From Tethya wilhelma (lineage: Eukaryota; Porifera; Demospongiae; Tethyida; Tethyidae): a DNA stretch of 64,000 nt. A program made the position numbers and the translations under genes. Location of the stretch: assembly GCA_964030475.1 (NCBI GenBank), contig CAXIPT010000001.1, forward strand, positions 19,393,228 to 19,457,227, written 5' to 3'. The notes beneath the pieces were generated by a model that had not been told where the DNA came from, did not search any database, and saw only the letters and a list, made by a program, of their open reading frames with translations. Below, piece after piece: positions 34,045 through 43,956 of this stretch; position 1 is the stretch's first letter, and each line of letters begins with the position of its first letter.

Positions 34045-35442
34045 GCTGTTAAGAAGAGACTTAAAGATGGTAAGGCTGTTCATCTGAGGGTGCTGGTCAA
34101 GAATATGGTCCCAGCTGGCAATAATGCCAGTGCTGTACTCAAAGATCCCACAGGTGAGTTGCCATATTTCCACCTAAAGTGACTCTTATATTGGTAACTA
34201 TGGCAACACACATGTTACATATCATGTGTATACATGAAAGATAACCATATAAACATGTTCTATCTGATGTTGCATATTTTTCAGGTGAGATATTGTGCAC
34301 CATTCACCATAAAGTGTTAGAGGAGCACCAAAAGGAACTGCAACCAGGAGCAGTGCTCGTCTTAAGACAGGTTAGTTCTCTGTTCCACTGATTTTCATAG
34401 AGAAAACTACCAAAATTTTCATTATAGCCTAGTTTCAGCAGTTCCAACCGGCTTCTAGTTTTAGTTTGTTTTGTGAGGTCAAATAAAATGTCACACTCAA
34501 CCTTATAAGTTGCTATTTCAAAAGTTTTAGGCATAATTCCTTTGTTTTTCATCACATTTTGATCATGTTTCCAGGTGTCCGTGTTTAGTCCAACTCCCAG
34601 GAAACACTACCTCAATATAACACCCAACAACGTAGTTCGTGTCTACCCTCCCAACCTAAAGAAAGAAGAGATGAACAGAAGAATACCTCTAGTAAGTTTA
34701 TCAGGAGCCAGTTTTCGATTACTCCTCCCCCCCCAACCTTCTTACAACCTCAAGTAGCATAATACAATCCATTGAGTTATGAAGCACATTTTCATCACAT
34801 TTGCAATCAGCTATTTATTTTTATAGGTACTATCTGACATTGAGAATAGACTTTCACATCAAACTTTACCACAAAACAGTCACCTACAAAGTCATCTTCA
34901 CAAAAATCACACTCAGAAAAGGCCTCCTCCCTATGCATTGAGCAAGCTGCCATTTACCGATAGTCAGAGTTCACTAAGAAACAGCCTACCAAGCAAAGAT
35001 ACTGTGGCTTCACAAAGTACATCACAGCTTTTGAATCATGTCAAAGATCACTCAGATTCTTTAGCTCCAATGGAAATGGACTTTCAAGTGGACTGCAATG
35101 ATATGGACTTAATCTTTCAAGACTTGAACGATTTTGATGATTTTACCGAAGGCAGTGAGCTGAAAGATGAAAGTGAAACTGTCTCTATAGCTCCTGAGAA
35201 TGGTGAACTTTGCTCCACTGGACAAATGGATGCTATCAATGAGTCAGAGAGTCTGCGAGGAAGGGAGATTCTGTCAAAGGAAGATGGCTTAGGAAGAGAC
35301 GTAGCTTTTTTCAATCAATTTTGTGAAGGTGCGTGTGTGTGTGTGTGTGTGTGTTCGTATAGCCTCATTTCCAAGCTTTCTCCTTGTCTTTTCCTCCTCT
35401 GCAGATGAATTTGACGATTTGGTGAATGATATTGACTTTTGA
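34045..35442 (+). CDS. HROB: HROB-like OB-fold recombination factor, 5' part missing
   Basis: Exons 34045-34153, 34285-34370, 34575-34691, 34827-35328 and 35405-35442 join in phase to 283 residues. The first three encode an OB-fold core with V-L-K-D-P-T-G-E-I, T-I-H-H-K-V-L-E-E-H, G-A-V-L-V-L-R-Q-V-S-V-F-S and H-Y-L-N-I-T-P-N-N-V-V-R-V. This pattern fits HROB (C17orf53, MCM8IP), which loads the MCM8-MCM9 helicase in homologous recombination. A low-complexity acidic tail ends in D-E-F-D-D-L-V-N-D-I-D-F. The long disordered N-terminus of the family is not here; the first exon starts with an acceptor 25 bp after the N at 34019. The stop is 396 bp from the stop of the HCN channel on the other strand. 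Confidence 0.72.
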
Positions 35443-35837
35443 AGCTTGTGACTAAAAATGGTCAGTTTCTATGAACCTGTAACCACCAATGTGCTAAGTC
35501 CTGTACAGTTGTATGAGTCATGAATGTATGTATGTGTATGTGTTGTGTTTCTCTTTATAATAATATTATTAATGCTTTTCATTAGTTTAAATCTGCCAAG
35601 TAAAGCTACTCGCATATGAAAAAGCTGACACGTGATAAAATAATCATCGATCATACAAGACAACATAAATTTATAACAGAACAATGTTACTACTAGTTGA
35701 CATACAAATCTTTTGCTGCTGCTAAGTTATATATAGGTGCAAGCGTAACATATTAGGAAGATGAAAAAATAATCAAGATTAGTTAGTATGCTCTTGTGCG
35801 TAAAATAAATCATGGTTTATATGAATTTTATTAAAAG
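35443..35837. other. Tail-to-tail intergenic region, HROB-like / HCN
   Basis: Both 3' UTRs; AATAAA-like motifs on each strand (for example AAAATAAATCATGG near 35800). Nothing else seen. Confidence 0.5.
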
Positions 35838-38800
35838 TTATTTGGTACCATAGTCTTGTGTGTGTTGGCTGTCCTCCATTGATCTTGTAAATGAACTATA
35901 ATGTGATTCATTGGATGACTCGTGTGGTGCTAACTCGACCAAATATCTGTTGCGTCGTTCTTCGCCAATTTCCCCAATTGCTTCACCCATGCCCCTCTCG
36001 TTATCACCATTAATCGAATCATTATTGGCTCCACCCTCTTCATCAGGCACTGGGCAACAGGCACACCCTTCAATATGCACGTACCTGTCCCCACACGAAA
36101 TGCACAATGTTGAATCGTCATCTTTGCCTATGTGAGGAGGCGGAATGGCCGTGGAGAGCCTTCCTTTCTTTCTTATTTCCTCCTCGTCTGGTTTCTTTCC
36201 CAGCACGTTCAACCGCTGAAGAGCGATGGCTTCAAGTGCGCAGCGCATCTCTGGAAACTCGTCAAGAAGGAACTGAAAGTTCTTCTTAGAGAGAGAGAAG
36301 AGATTGCACGTTGTCACAGCTTTGATGGTGGCCACCCGTCGATCTTCAGTAAGGAGGCAAATCTCGCCAAAATGAGAGCCATCTGAGAGCGTGGTCGCTA
36401 TCTCTCCATCGTTTCCGATCACCTCGACAATTCCATTGCTGATGAAGTACATCTTGTCACCTTTGGCTCCTGCATGGATGATGGTCTCTCCTTTCAAGAA
36501 CACCTCGAACTGGAGCTTTGTGAGGACTCCCGATACAAACTGGGGAGAGGCGTTTTGAAAGAAAGGCACCGTTTGAACAAGTTCTCGGCAGTTGTGGCTT
36601 ATGATGTCCTGCATTTGGTAAAACATCAAACATCTAAAATAGGCTGGATGTCATACAAATTATACCGAAATCAGACATGACTTATTCCTATACTTTTTTT
36701 TTTATGCCCATTCCTATGCAGCATACTTATTTTTTCATGAAATTTCGCTACTGTATTAACCTTAATCATATACTCACTTCTTTTAATCCTTGCGACAGTT
36801 CATCCAAGATTTGTTGCTCATTGAAGAACTTCTTGCGGTAGCGATGTTCATAAAACTCCTGGACTCTTTGTCGGACATGCTGCGGTAGTTTACGATACCT
36901 CATGTACTCCTCCACTTGACTGAGCTGTAAGATGGAAAAAATTTTTTGAATTTCAAGTTTTAGCAACTTGTTCATTTATAGCTAGCCTCATAAATCAGGC
37001 CTTTCCCTCTAAAATAAAGTAGCTGCTAGGGAAAGGCCTATTCTCGTTTCCAGGTTTCTCTTTCGTGGATACTTTCTTCACAAATATGCAAAGAAGAGCT
37101 ATTGTATACTAGTTAGTAGGACTTTGTAAGAGATGGATAGGTTTCTATTATAATTATAGTGTACCATGATATGGCCCTCACAGCTAGTTTCAGGTTGGAC
37201 CACATACATGAGTATACAATATCTCAGTGACTCAGTGCACCTTTTCGTTGTAGAGTCTTCCAGAAGAATCAATGGACAGAAGGAGTGTGGACATGTTGCC
37301 AATAAAGAGTGCATAGAAGGTGGCCCCTATCATCATGCTGATGATTGTGAGCCAGGTTTCCGTGACGTTCTGAGGTGGCCAGCGTCCAAAACCAATGCAC
37401 AGCATGTGTGAAATTGCTTTGAACAGTGCCCAGGAGTACTTCTCTGCTACTGTGGTGTTCTGAAATGAAGCGGGAAAAATGGTCTATCACAACAACTTCA
37501 CAAAACAGTGAAACAAAAACTGAATTTTGTCAAGGAAGAGGGAAAAAAAGTCGTTCAATGTCATACCAGTGAGTTCTAGTAGCTCAGTGGTAAGAGCATT
37601 CGACTAGAATTCAAAAGACCTGGTTCAAATCACAGCTAGATCTCAATATTTTTACCAATGAGTTTAAGGCACATGCTACCTATCATCATACCTGAAGTCG
37701 ATTGATAGCTATCCACGAGTTTTGAGGCACATCTTGCAAGTAAGGTATCAAGTACTGTATGCATCCATTCCAGTGAGCGAGCAGCAACATCAGCAGAATC
37801 AGCTTCAGGATTCTCAGCACTCCTCCAGCAAGATCAAACAACTGCAGTGGAAAGACCTAGAAGATAATATGACTGTGCTTCACACGCATAAGTTGTACAC
37901 ACACAATCAGAATACAACAATACTGTAACCCATTTTGCATGCTAACGTACATCTTCCCATCTTTGCATGAACCGTAACAGTCTCGATATTCGAAGCAGTT
38001 TGAGCAAACTGAGCAACTTTGCGAGCCGGATTACTCTAAGAGCTCTTGATGCTTTGAGGAGCGAGTTGGAGACTTGTCCACCTGTGAAGATGAGGGTGAC
38101 ATAGTCAAAAGGAAATGAAGAGATGGCGTCTACAAAGAACCATCCTCGAAGATAGCGCACTGCTACAGCTTTAGGAAGTAAAGTCACCTGTACGTATAGA
38201 GTGAAATTAAATGATAACATGCAATTAATTTTCCTGCATGCATCTTTATCTTAATATTGAGGTTGAAATTTACCGAATCAGGCTGGTTGACTGAAGCAAT
38301 TCCAGTTCGAAAGTTAATGATTATGTCCGTAATGAAGAGGAAATCAACCAGTGAGTTGATCGTTAGCCAGGCTGGTTTGAGTTGATCTTCACTGTAGAAG
38401 GCAATGCTGACAGGAAGTACCATTACAGTGAAGAGCAGCAGTGCAACTATCAGCATATCCCAGTACCACCTGCATAAAGAGTGGGGAAAAAAAGCAGAGA
38501 AATCAGCGGTATATTTCAAGAAAAATTATGCATTTTAAAAATATTATGATACCTGAAATGACTGTAAGGGTGAATCATCCATTTCCTGCATCCATTTGAT
38601 TGAATGTCTAAATCTTTCTTCACCATGTTCTTGCTTCCGTAGAGTTTCACTGCTAACTTGTTGTCTGGGGATGCGTGAAAGAGCCTCTTGAAGATACCTG
38701 TGGCGGTCCAAGACCCATCCGGCTCGTGGTCTTCTTTGTCATCAATTTCCACTCCGGTAAAGTCATCATTTTCGTTTGAAGATCTCCCAGATGCTGAAGC

Positions 38801-38890
38801 TTGAGTGGTTATTTTGTCTCCAGTTCCAGGGACTTCAGCAGGAGCTATTGTATTTCTTTTTGCCAAACAAAAGCAGCAACATTCAGCCAT
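35838..38890 (-). CDS. HCN-type cyclic-nucleotide-gated cation channel
   Basis: Seven exons (38890-38553, 38469-38274, 38187-37951, 37856-37692, 37459-37241, 36924-36778, 36608-35838) sum to exactly 691 codons, 690 residues. S1 opens after W-M-I-H-P-Y-S-H-F-R-W-Y-W-D. S4 has regularly spaced Arg/Lys (S-R-A-L-R-V-I-R-L-A-K-L-L-S-L-L-K-L-L-R). The pore reads L-C-I-G-F-G-R-W-P-P, close to the C-I-G-Y-G-R filter of HCN channels, and not the T-x-G-Y-G of K-only channels with a following D. A C-linker and a cyclic-nucleotide domain follow with F-G-E-I-C-L-L-T and R-R-V-A-T, the phosphate-binding cassette. Oddities: Cys-rich N-terminus (M-A-E-C-C-C-F-C) and a tail block C-I-S-C-G-D, C-A-C-C-P. Family role: hyperpolarisation-activated Na+/K+ current tuned by cAMP; gating here is untested. 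Confidence 0.93.
37573..37640 (+). repeat. tRNA-like sequence, probable SINE head
   Basis: TAGCTCAGTGGTAAGAGC matches a tRNA D-arm/A box, and GGTTCAAATC matches a B box at the right distance. The acceptor ends pair weakly (TCTAG/CTAGA), but the T-stem does not pair. It lies in an HCN intron, on the opposite strand. More likely a tRNA-derived SINE remnant than a working tRNA. Confidence 0.45.
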
Positions 38891-39093
38891 TTCTCAAAAA
38901 ATAACGCATCTTTTTGAAATCAAAAGCGATCATGCATGAAAAGGTGGGCGTTGTCATGATTACATTAGCCCCGCAACCAATCAACGACCCGATTTTAAAA
39001 TTTCAATTTCAAAATAAATCGTACTGCGCATGCTTACAAAGTGAATCCGCGCGAAATTTAGAATACCAAAATGGACATTGAAAGTTCTAAGTT
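38891..39093 (-). promoter_or_regulatory. Upstream region of HCN gene, downstream of TAF6
   Basis: Only 203 bp between the TAF6 stop and the HCN start on the same strand, so TAF6 termination and HCN initiation must share this interval. No specific motif claimed. Confidence 0.35.
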
Positions 39094-40941
39094 CTAACTA
39101 GAAGTAGTAGGAGTTTTAGGTTTTGTTGGTTGTGAAACTTTTGGTGGCTGTGTGGTTACTGGAGATTTCTGTGCTGTGGGTATTTTTGGCTTGGGCGATT
39201 GAATATTGCTACTCAGAGCAGACATAAGAGCAGCCTGTGTGTCAGGATTGGTCATGACCGCTTTGATAATAGATGCAGCATTGGCTGTGGATGAAGGTGG
39301 TGTTCCTGGACTGCTAGCAGAACTAGCGGTCTGACTTTGAACAAGTCGAAGAGCAGCAGCTATGGTAGGTGAAGAAAGCGACGTAATTATCGGGCTTGGC
39401 GACTTGGTTCCTCCATTCCCAGACTGAGACTTGATGGTGAGCATTTGTGGTGATATATTCAAAGGTGGAGGCTTCTTGACTGTGGACGATTTAAGAGTTG
39501 GACTTGCTACACGGGCTGTAACAGCAGTTTGAAGACTAGCTCGATTTTGACGAAGTGTCTTGACTTGGTTGAACAACGCTTGGCCCAAGTGCCCATAATC
39601 CTCTTGATACTGCAGCAAAGTGTCGGTGGTAGATCGGAGAGACATCAAGACAGGAGCACAGTGCCTCTGAAGAAGAGATTGCACTCTGTTTGCAGCAACG
39701 TGTTCGACCATTTTTCCCGGTTGGCTCTGAGCAGCACGGATCAATTCTCCTTCCTGTTTCAGTTTCGGGATAATCAATGACGTAATAACATTCTGTCCAA
39801 GCTCTACAAGTCCCAGAAAAGCACCGTAGTGAACAGCCAAACCTTGACTGTTGTTCTGAAGAGCTTGAGTGTATATACGTGTAATACGAGGCTGGATATT
39901 GTTCACAGAGTTGCTATACTTGGCGCACACTTTTGCAAGGATCTTTCCAGCCAGGTCCCTCAGGCTCCAGTGATCCTCTGCTTCGGGACGAATGCAAACT
40001 TGTTTGTTAATCAAACAGGAAAGAGCTGGGGGAATGATCTCATGCAGGTACTTTTCAAGCGATACGGAGCTATTTTCGAGCAGTGCACTGATCATTTTCA
40101 ACAAGTGTTTCAAGCTGCTCAACTTCCGCTGCGCAATGTTCAACTTTATTCCCTCGTTGATGAAACTGATAAACTGCGGGAGGAGTTGATAGAGACCAGG
40201 ATCGGTTGCAAGACTGTTGAGAGCTTCTTGACACTTTGCTTCGGAAGTCAGACCCACACAAGCGTCAGTGATTTCCTTATAGTAGAGCTGCTGTTCGAGT
40301 GAGAGAACGTGAGCTTGTAGTGGCTTCAATTTCGACCATTCAACTTGTCCAACACCTTCATCTTTCTTCTTGGATTTTTTTGCAAAACGGACATCCTTTG
40401 TTTGAACGACAGGATCATTGTCTTGGACGTGAGGGAGAGAAGTGGCGAGTCCTTCTTCACGTTGGTCGTCAATCGCTAGCGGGAGAGGATTCTCAGGGAT
40501 GGCTGGTTGTACTCCTTCCACACACAGCCAGTGTGATTTCAATGCAAGGTCACAAGGAAGGCGTGGCAGAGGTGCACTGACAAGTTCGAGAAGATTCACT
40601 TCTTTTTCGTCAGGGTAGTAGAGATCTTTTCCTCCTCCACTGGTGTGTCTGAAGGGAATGTACTCCGTACTGTCGAAACCGTAGAGCGGTTCAACGTTTT
40701 TCACCTTCAGTGCGTTGTCCAGATCAGAGCAGAGGAGTCGTTTCCGCTTGGAGTGACGCATGAATTTGGTCGCATCTTGGATGATTTCTTTCAGCCGGTA
40801 TTCCAGATCTTCACTCAGTCGATTTGCGGCATCTTCGTTTAGATTTGCAACTCCTACCGACTCTCCCATCATTTTAATGGAGTCTACCGATAAGAGATGA
40901 CGTACAGGACCTTCTTCATCCACTTCCATGCTTTCAGCCAT
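39094..40941 (-). CDS. TAF6: TFIID subunit 6 (TAF6)
   Basis: One uninterrupted 615-codon frame, unlike its intron-rich neighbours. An N-terminal histone fold (residues about 12-80) has L-L-S-V-D-S-I-K-M-M, E-D-L-E-Y-R-L-K-E-I-I-Q-D-A and H-S-K-R-K-R-L-L-C-S-D-L-D-N-A-L. Then comes V-E-P-L-Y-G-F, the family mark just after the fold, and a helical HEAT-type domain (about 190-440) with V-H-Y-G-A-F-L-G-L. The tail is Ser/Pro/Thr/Lys-rich. TAF6 pairs with TAF9 in TFIID (and SAGA-type complexes) at core promoters. The length is close to that of other animal TAF6 proteins. The ATG was chosen by context M-A-E-S-M-E-V and by the 118-bp distance to the divergent CFAP221 start. Absence of introns over 1.8 kb could mean retroposition or loss. 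Confidence 0.96.
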   Translation of the reverse strand: MAESMEVDEEGPVRHLLSVDSIKMMGESVGVANLNEDAANRLSEDLEYRLKEIIQDATKFMRHSKRKRLLCSDLDNALKVKNVEPLYGFDSTEYIPFRHTSGGGKDLYYPDEKEVNLLELVSAPLPRLPCDLALKSHWLCVEGVQPAIPENPLPLAIDDQREEGLATSLPHVQDNDPVVQTKDVRFAKKSKKKDEGVGQVEWSKLKPLQAHVLSLEQQLYYKEITDACVGLTSEAKCQEALNSLATDPGLYQLLPQFISFINEGIKLNIAQRKLSSLKHLLKMISALLENSSVSLEKYLHEIIPPALSCLINKQVCIRPEAEDHWSLRDLAGKILAKVCAKYSNSVNNIQPRITRIYTQALQNNSQGLAVHYGAFLGLVELGQNVITSLIIPKLKQEGELIRAAQSQPGKMVEHVAANRVQSLLQRHCAPVLMSLRSTTDTLLQYQEDYGHLGQALFNQVKTLRQNRASLQTAVTARVASPTLKSSTVKKPPPLNISPQMLTIKSQSGNGGTKSPSPIITSLSSPTIAAALRLVQSQTASSASSPGTPPSSTANAASIIKAVMTNPDTQAALMSALSSNIQSPKPKIPTAQKSPVTTQPPKVSQPTKPKTPTTSS

Positions 40942-41059
40942 TTTGTCACTTTTAAAAATTGGGCAATGAAAGGGTTAAATTAGATATGAAGGGATATGGT
41001 AAGGGGTCGTGACAAAGTGATGTTGTTCACTTGTTGTCATGACAACGGGATAATAAAAG
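40942..41059. promoter_or_regulatory. Shared promoter, TAF6 / CFAP221
   Basis: 118 bp separate the two divergent ATG codons. It contains two TGT-rich/GACAA palindromic pieces (CACTTGTTGTCATGACAACGGG) but no obvious TATA box. The TTGTCATGACAA palindrome resembles an X-box half-site arrangement (RFX targets use GTTGCCATGGCAAC), which would fit the ciliary gene CFAP221; this is inference. Confidence 0.5.
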
Positions 41060-42087
41060 ATGGCGGCGGAGCTGGAGGCACCGTTTTTTATCCCGTGTGC
41101 CGTGAGCACTAAAAGACTAGAGGGAAGTTTAGTTGCTCCAAGAGTAAGAAAGAAAGTGCCAAATCATCTTGCCGATACAAGTGAGCCGTTACTGCACACC
41201 TATTTCTCATGCCATGGATGAAAAATTATCTGTCCCTGAATATGCTTCACCCCATTTAGAAACATTCGTGAAGGTAAAACAGGATTCACTGTTGCAGACT
41301 AAACCAAGTGTGCTCCATTTTGATGGCTACAGAGTTGGAGAGGTGCACCAGCAGACACTGGTCAGTGCATATATAAAACACGCACACACACAAGACTACT
41401 TTGCAAGCATGCAAACATGTTCTCTGTTGCAATTGTGGATGATTTTTTTTTTCTCCTCCAGCATATTGTGAATGCCTCTAAGGATAACCAACAGATGCAT
41501 GTCATTGCACCAACTACAACTTTCTTCAGCATCAAATACTCCAAAAGAGTAAGTAACATTGTTTTATTGTCAACAAGCTTTGATATAATGAGTGTTAATC
41601 ACAAATATTTCCCCTGAGTAAATGAGAGATAATTTGCTATCGTACCTGTTTGTATAGAGGAGCAGTTTGGTCCCTGGTCTAAGTCTAAAGGTGGTGGTTG
41701 AGTTTAGACCAATAGAATGGAGATACTACTATGACTGCATACGAGTTCACTCCAAGGTAAGAATATACGTGTAGTTTCAGATTGGGAACTTTTTGTTGGT
41801 AAAATTTTAAACTGCTGATAGCATGATGCAAAACTACCGAAAGTTTCACAGGGTTTAACTTTATTTGGTTTTCGCGGATCCATGCATGAAAGTTTTTATC
41901 CACAAAATTCTCCCTAATGTATATACGTATGGGCTCGCACAGCTCGTCTAAAGTTAAAACGCAAACATGTTTGACTAGAGGCATCCACAAAAGTTTGACA
42001 CTGCGAAAGTTTCCTGCTATAAGCTACTCGCTTATTCTCCTAAATTTACTGAGATTGGGAAATTCACAAACACACACACATGCACAT

Positions 42088-42136
<49 letters not shown>

Positions 42137-42357
42137 GAAATCATAATCTCCTCATCCCTATCCACGCCTACCCTGTCATGAGCACGTCCTCGTTCCCACG
42201 GCACATCAAGTTCCCCCCTACCCCCATCGGACAGTCGAGGAAGAAGACCATCCCACTGGAGTGTAATGTCCCGATTGATTTTGAGTACCAACTGACGGCT
42301 CTTCAGCAACACCCTGCTTATACTGTGATGCCGATGAAAGGTTGGGGGATGGTGTGA
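41060..42357 (+). CDS. CFAP221: CFAP221 (PCDP1) N-terminal part, short form
   Basis: Exons 41060-41180, 41260-41360, 41462-41548, 41658-41756 and 42136-42357 join in phase to 209 residues. Signature runs are K-K-V-P-N-H-L near the start, [32 protein letters not shown] and [10 protein letters not shown]. These match the first ASH/Ig-like region of CFAP221, a central-apparatus protein of motile cilia that binds calmodulin. Other animals have about 800 residues. Here the frame stops at 42355-42357 soon after V-M-P-M-K, and no later exon is visible before SARAF starts at 43400. A GT at 42342 could be a donor, but no downstream exon with homology follows. Either a truncated gene or the rest is elsewhere. 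Confidence 0.82.
42073..42134. repeat. (CA)n microsatellite before CFAP221 exon 5
   Basis: CA run ending in the CAG acceptor at 42133-42135. Confidence 0.95.
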
Positions 42358-43399
42358 TATTGAAGTGATAGACAGCTCAGACTTTCAATGAAGACACCTC
42401 GTGCCAAGTATCTCTTTCCCTCCCTCCCTCCCACCTGCTAAAAATCTTATCAGAAAAATGTCCATCAAATCCTTTGCCTATTGTTGTGAAGAGGGGAGGT
42501 ACTTGTGTGACCTCAAACCAACCAAGGTGTCCAAAAGTTTACAATAACAATCTACAGCTGGCCACACACAGTGTCTTTCTAGCTCTCTGAGGGGCTCTTG
42601 TTTATCAACTCACACATTTTGGGAGAGAGATGGTACAATTCCAGAGCCAGCATGGTATGGCATAAATGCTGTGTGTTTGTACTACTTTCTGGTAGCTGTT
42701 CACAGCTGTTTTTGTCACTGAGAGACATTTCTTTAGAACAAAGAAACAGGGACTGGTTTTACAACAAAAGTTCAGCACCTGAAGGTATTCTATGTCAGTG
42801 AAAACTTCGACAAGAATTTGAAACTTGTAGCCCATATCCCGCTTCTTTACCGCTCACACAGACACAGTAGAACTTACCCTGTGTTGCAGCCATGTTTTAG
42901 TGGCTGTTGTGTCTACGTTCTTGCCGTGAAGTACACCTCAGAGCCGGCACTTGACGGGTCCACAGTCTTAGAGAACCCTTAGTACAAGATGGGACACACT
43001 CGAACAGGCATCCATACTTCTGAGTTGTTGTACACTTTGATATATCAATACTCAAAATTTTCGCGGCCTCTGACGTCACGGTTAGTTTACATAATTTAGT
43101 TAGTTTGGAATGTGTGGAATTTTCATCAATCCCCGGGGCACCATGAATATTAAATGACTCAGCACCAAAACATGACCTAGCCTGCTATGTTTGCTGACTA
43201 AGCTTACACGTAGGCTCTGTTTCAAGCCAAGGTTCTGGTGTGTTTCATCAGCAAGTTGAGCTTCTTCCACGTCAGCTGTTCGTATCTGAAGGCAGACGTT
43301 TTATTGCTGTCTAAATTCAGCACAGTATAAAGCGTTTGCTGAAAAAGTTCTGGCATCATTTTGAAGTTGAAGAAAACTGGGTGGCATTTTATAGTCAAC
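42358..43399. other. Intergenic region CFAP221 / SARAF
   Basis: No supported gene. On the minus strand an ATG at 42893 followed by A-A-T-Q and a GTAAGT donor looks like a tiny first exon, but I find no second exon. The 3' end should hold the SARAF promoter. Confidence 0.4.
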
Positions 43400-43875
43400 A
43401 TGAAAGGAGTATTTCTACTTGGATGTATTTTAGCACTGTTACCATTTATCAGTGCATGTAAGTTTTGATGTGAAATACAGAGTGACATTTTCTACGTGAA
43501 ATTTATGCTAACCTTCATCTCCTTCATGTGTGTGATCAATTGATTCAGGGGGAAGAAATAACGATAAAGTTCGTTTGGAAGATGTGAAGGCAATAACATT
43601 GGAACAGGTACGTTAACGATAAGCATGGACTTGCAGACACTCCTGCTCAGCTATTAGATTATCCATGATTATACTAACATAATTAAATTAATAATTATAA
43701 AGAGAGATCGCACATTTATAGTTATAAATTCTACCAACATCTAAGTACTACGTTTATCATGACAAAATCATATATATATTTGTGTGGGAGATATCGCACA
43801 AGGAGAATGGGATAAAAGCATATCTTTGTACCAATCTAATCAAATGGCATAAGACACCCAAAAGTAGATTCATTT

Positions 43876-43956
<81 letters not shown>

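Noticed and set aside
37573..37640. Functional tRNA gene
   Set aside because: A and B boxes are present but the T-stem does not pair and the acceptor is weak; kept only as a tRNA-like repeat.
42876..42893. Minus-strand mini first exon (M-A-A-T-Q then GTAAGT)
   Set aside because: No second exon or homology found on the minus strand below it.
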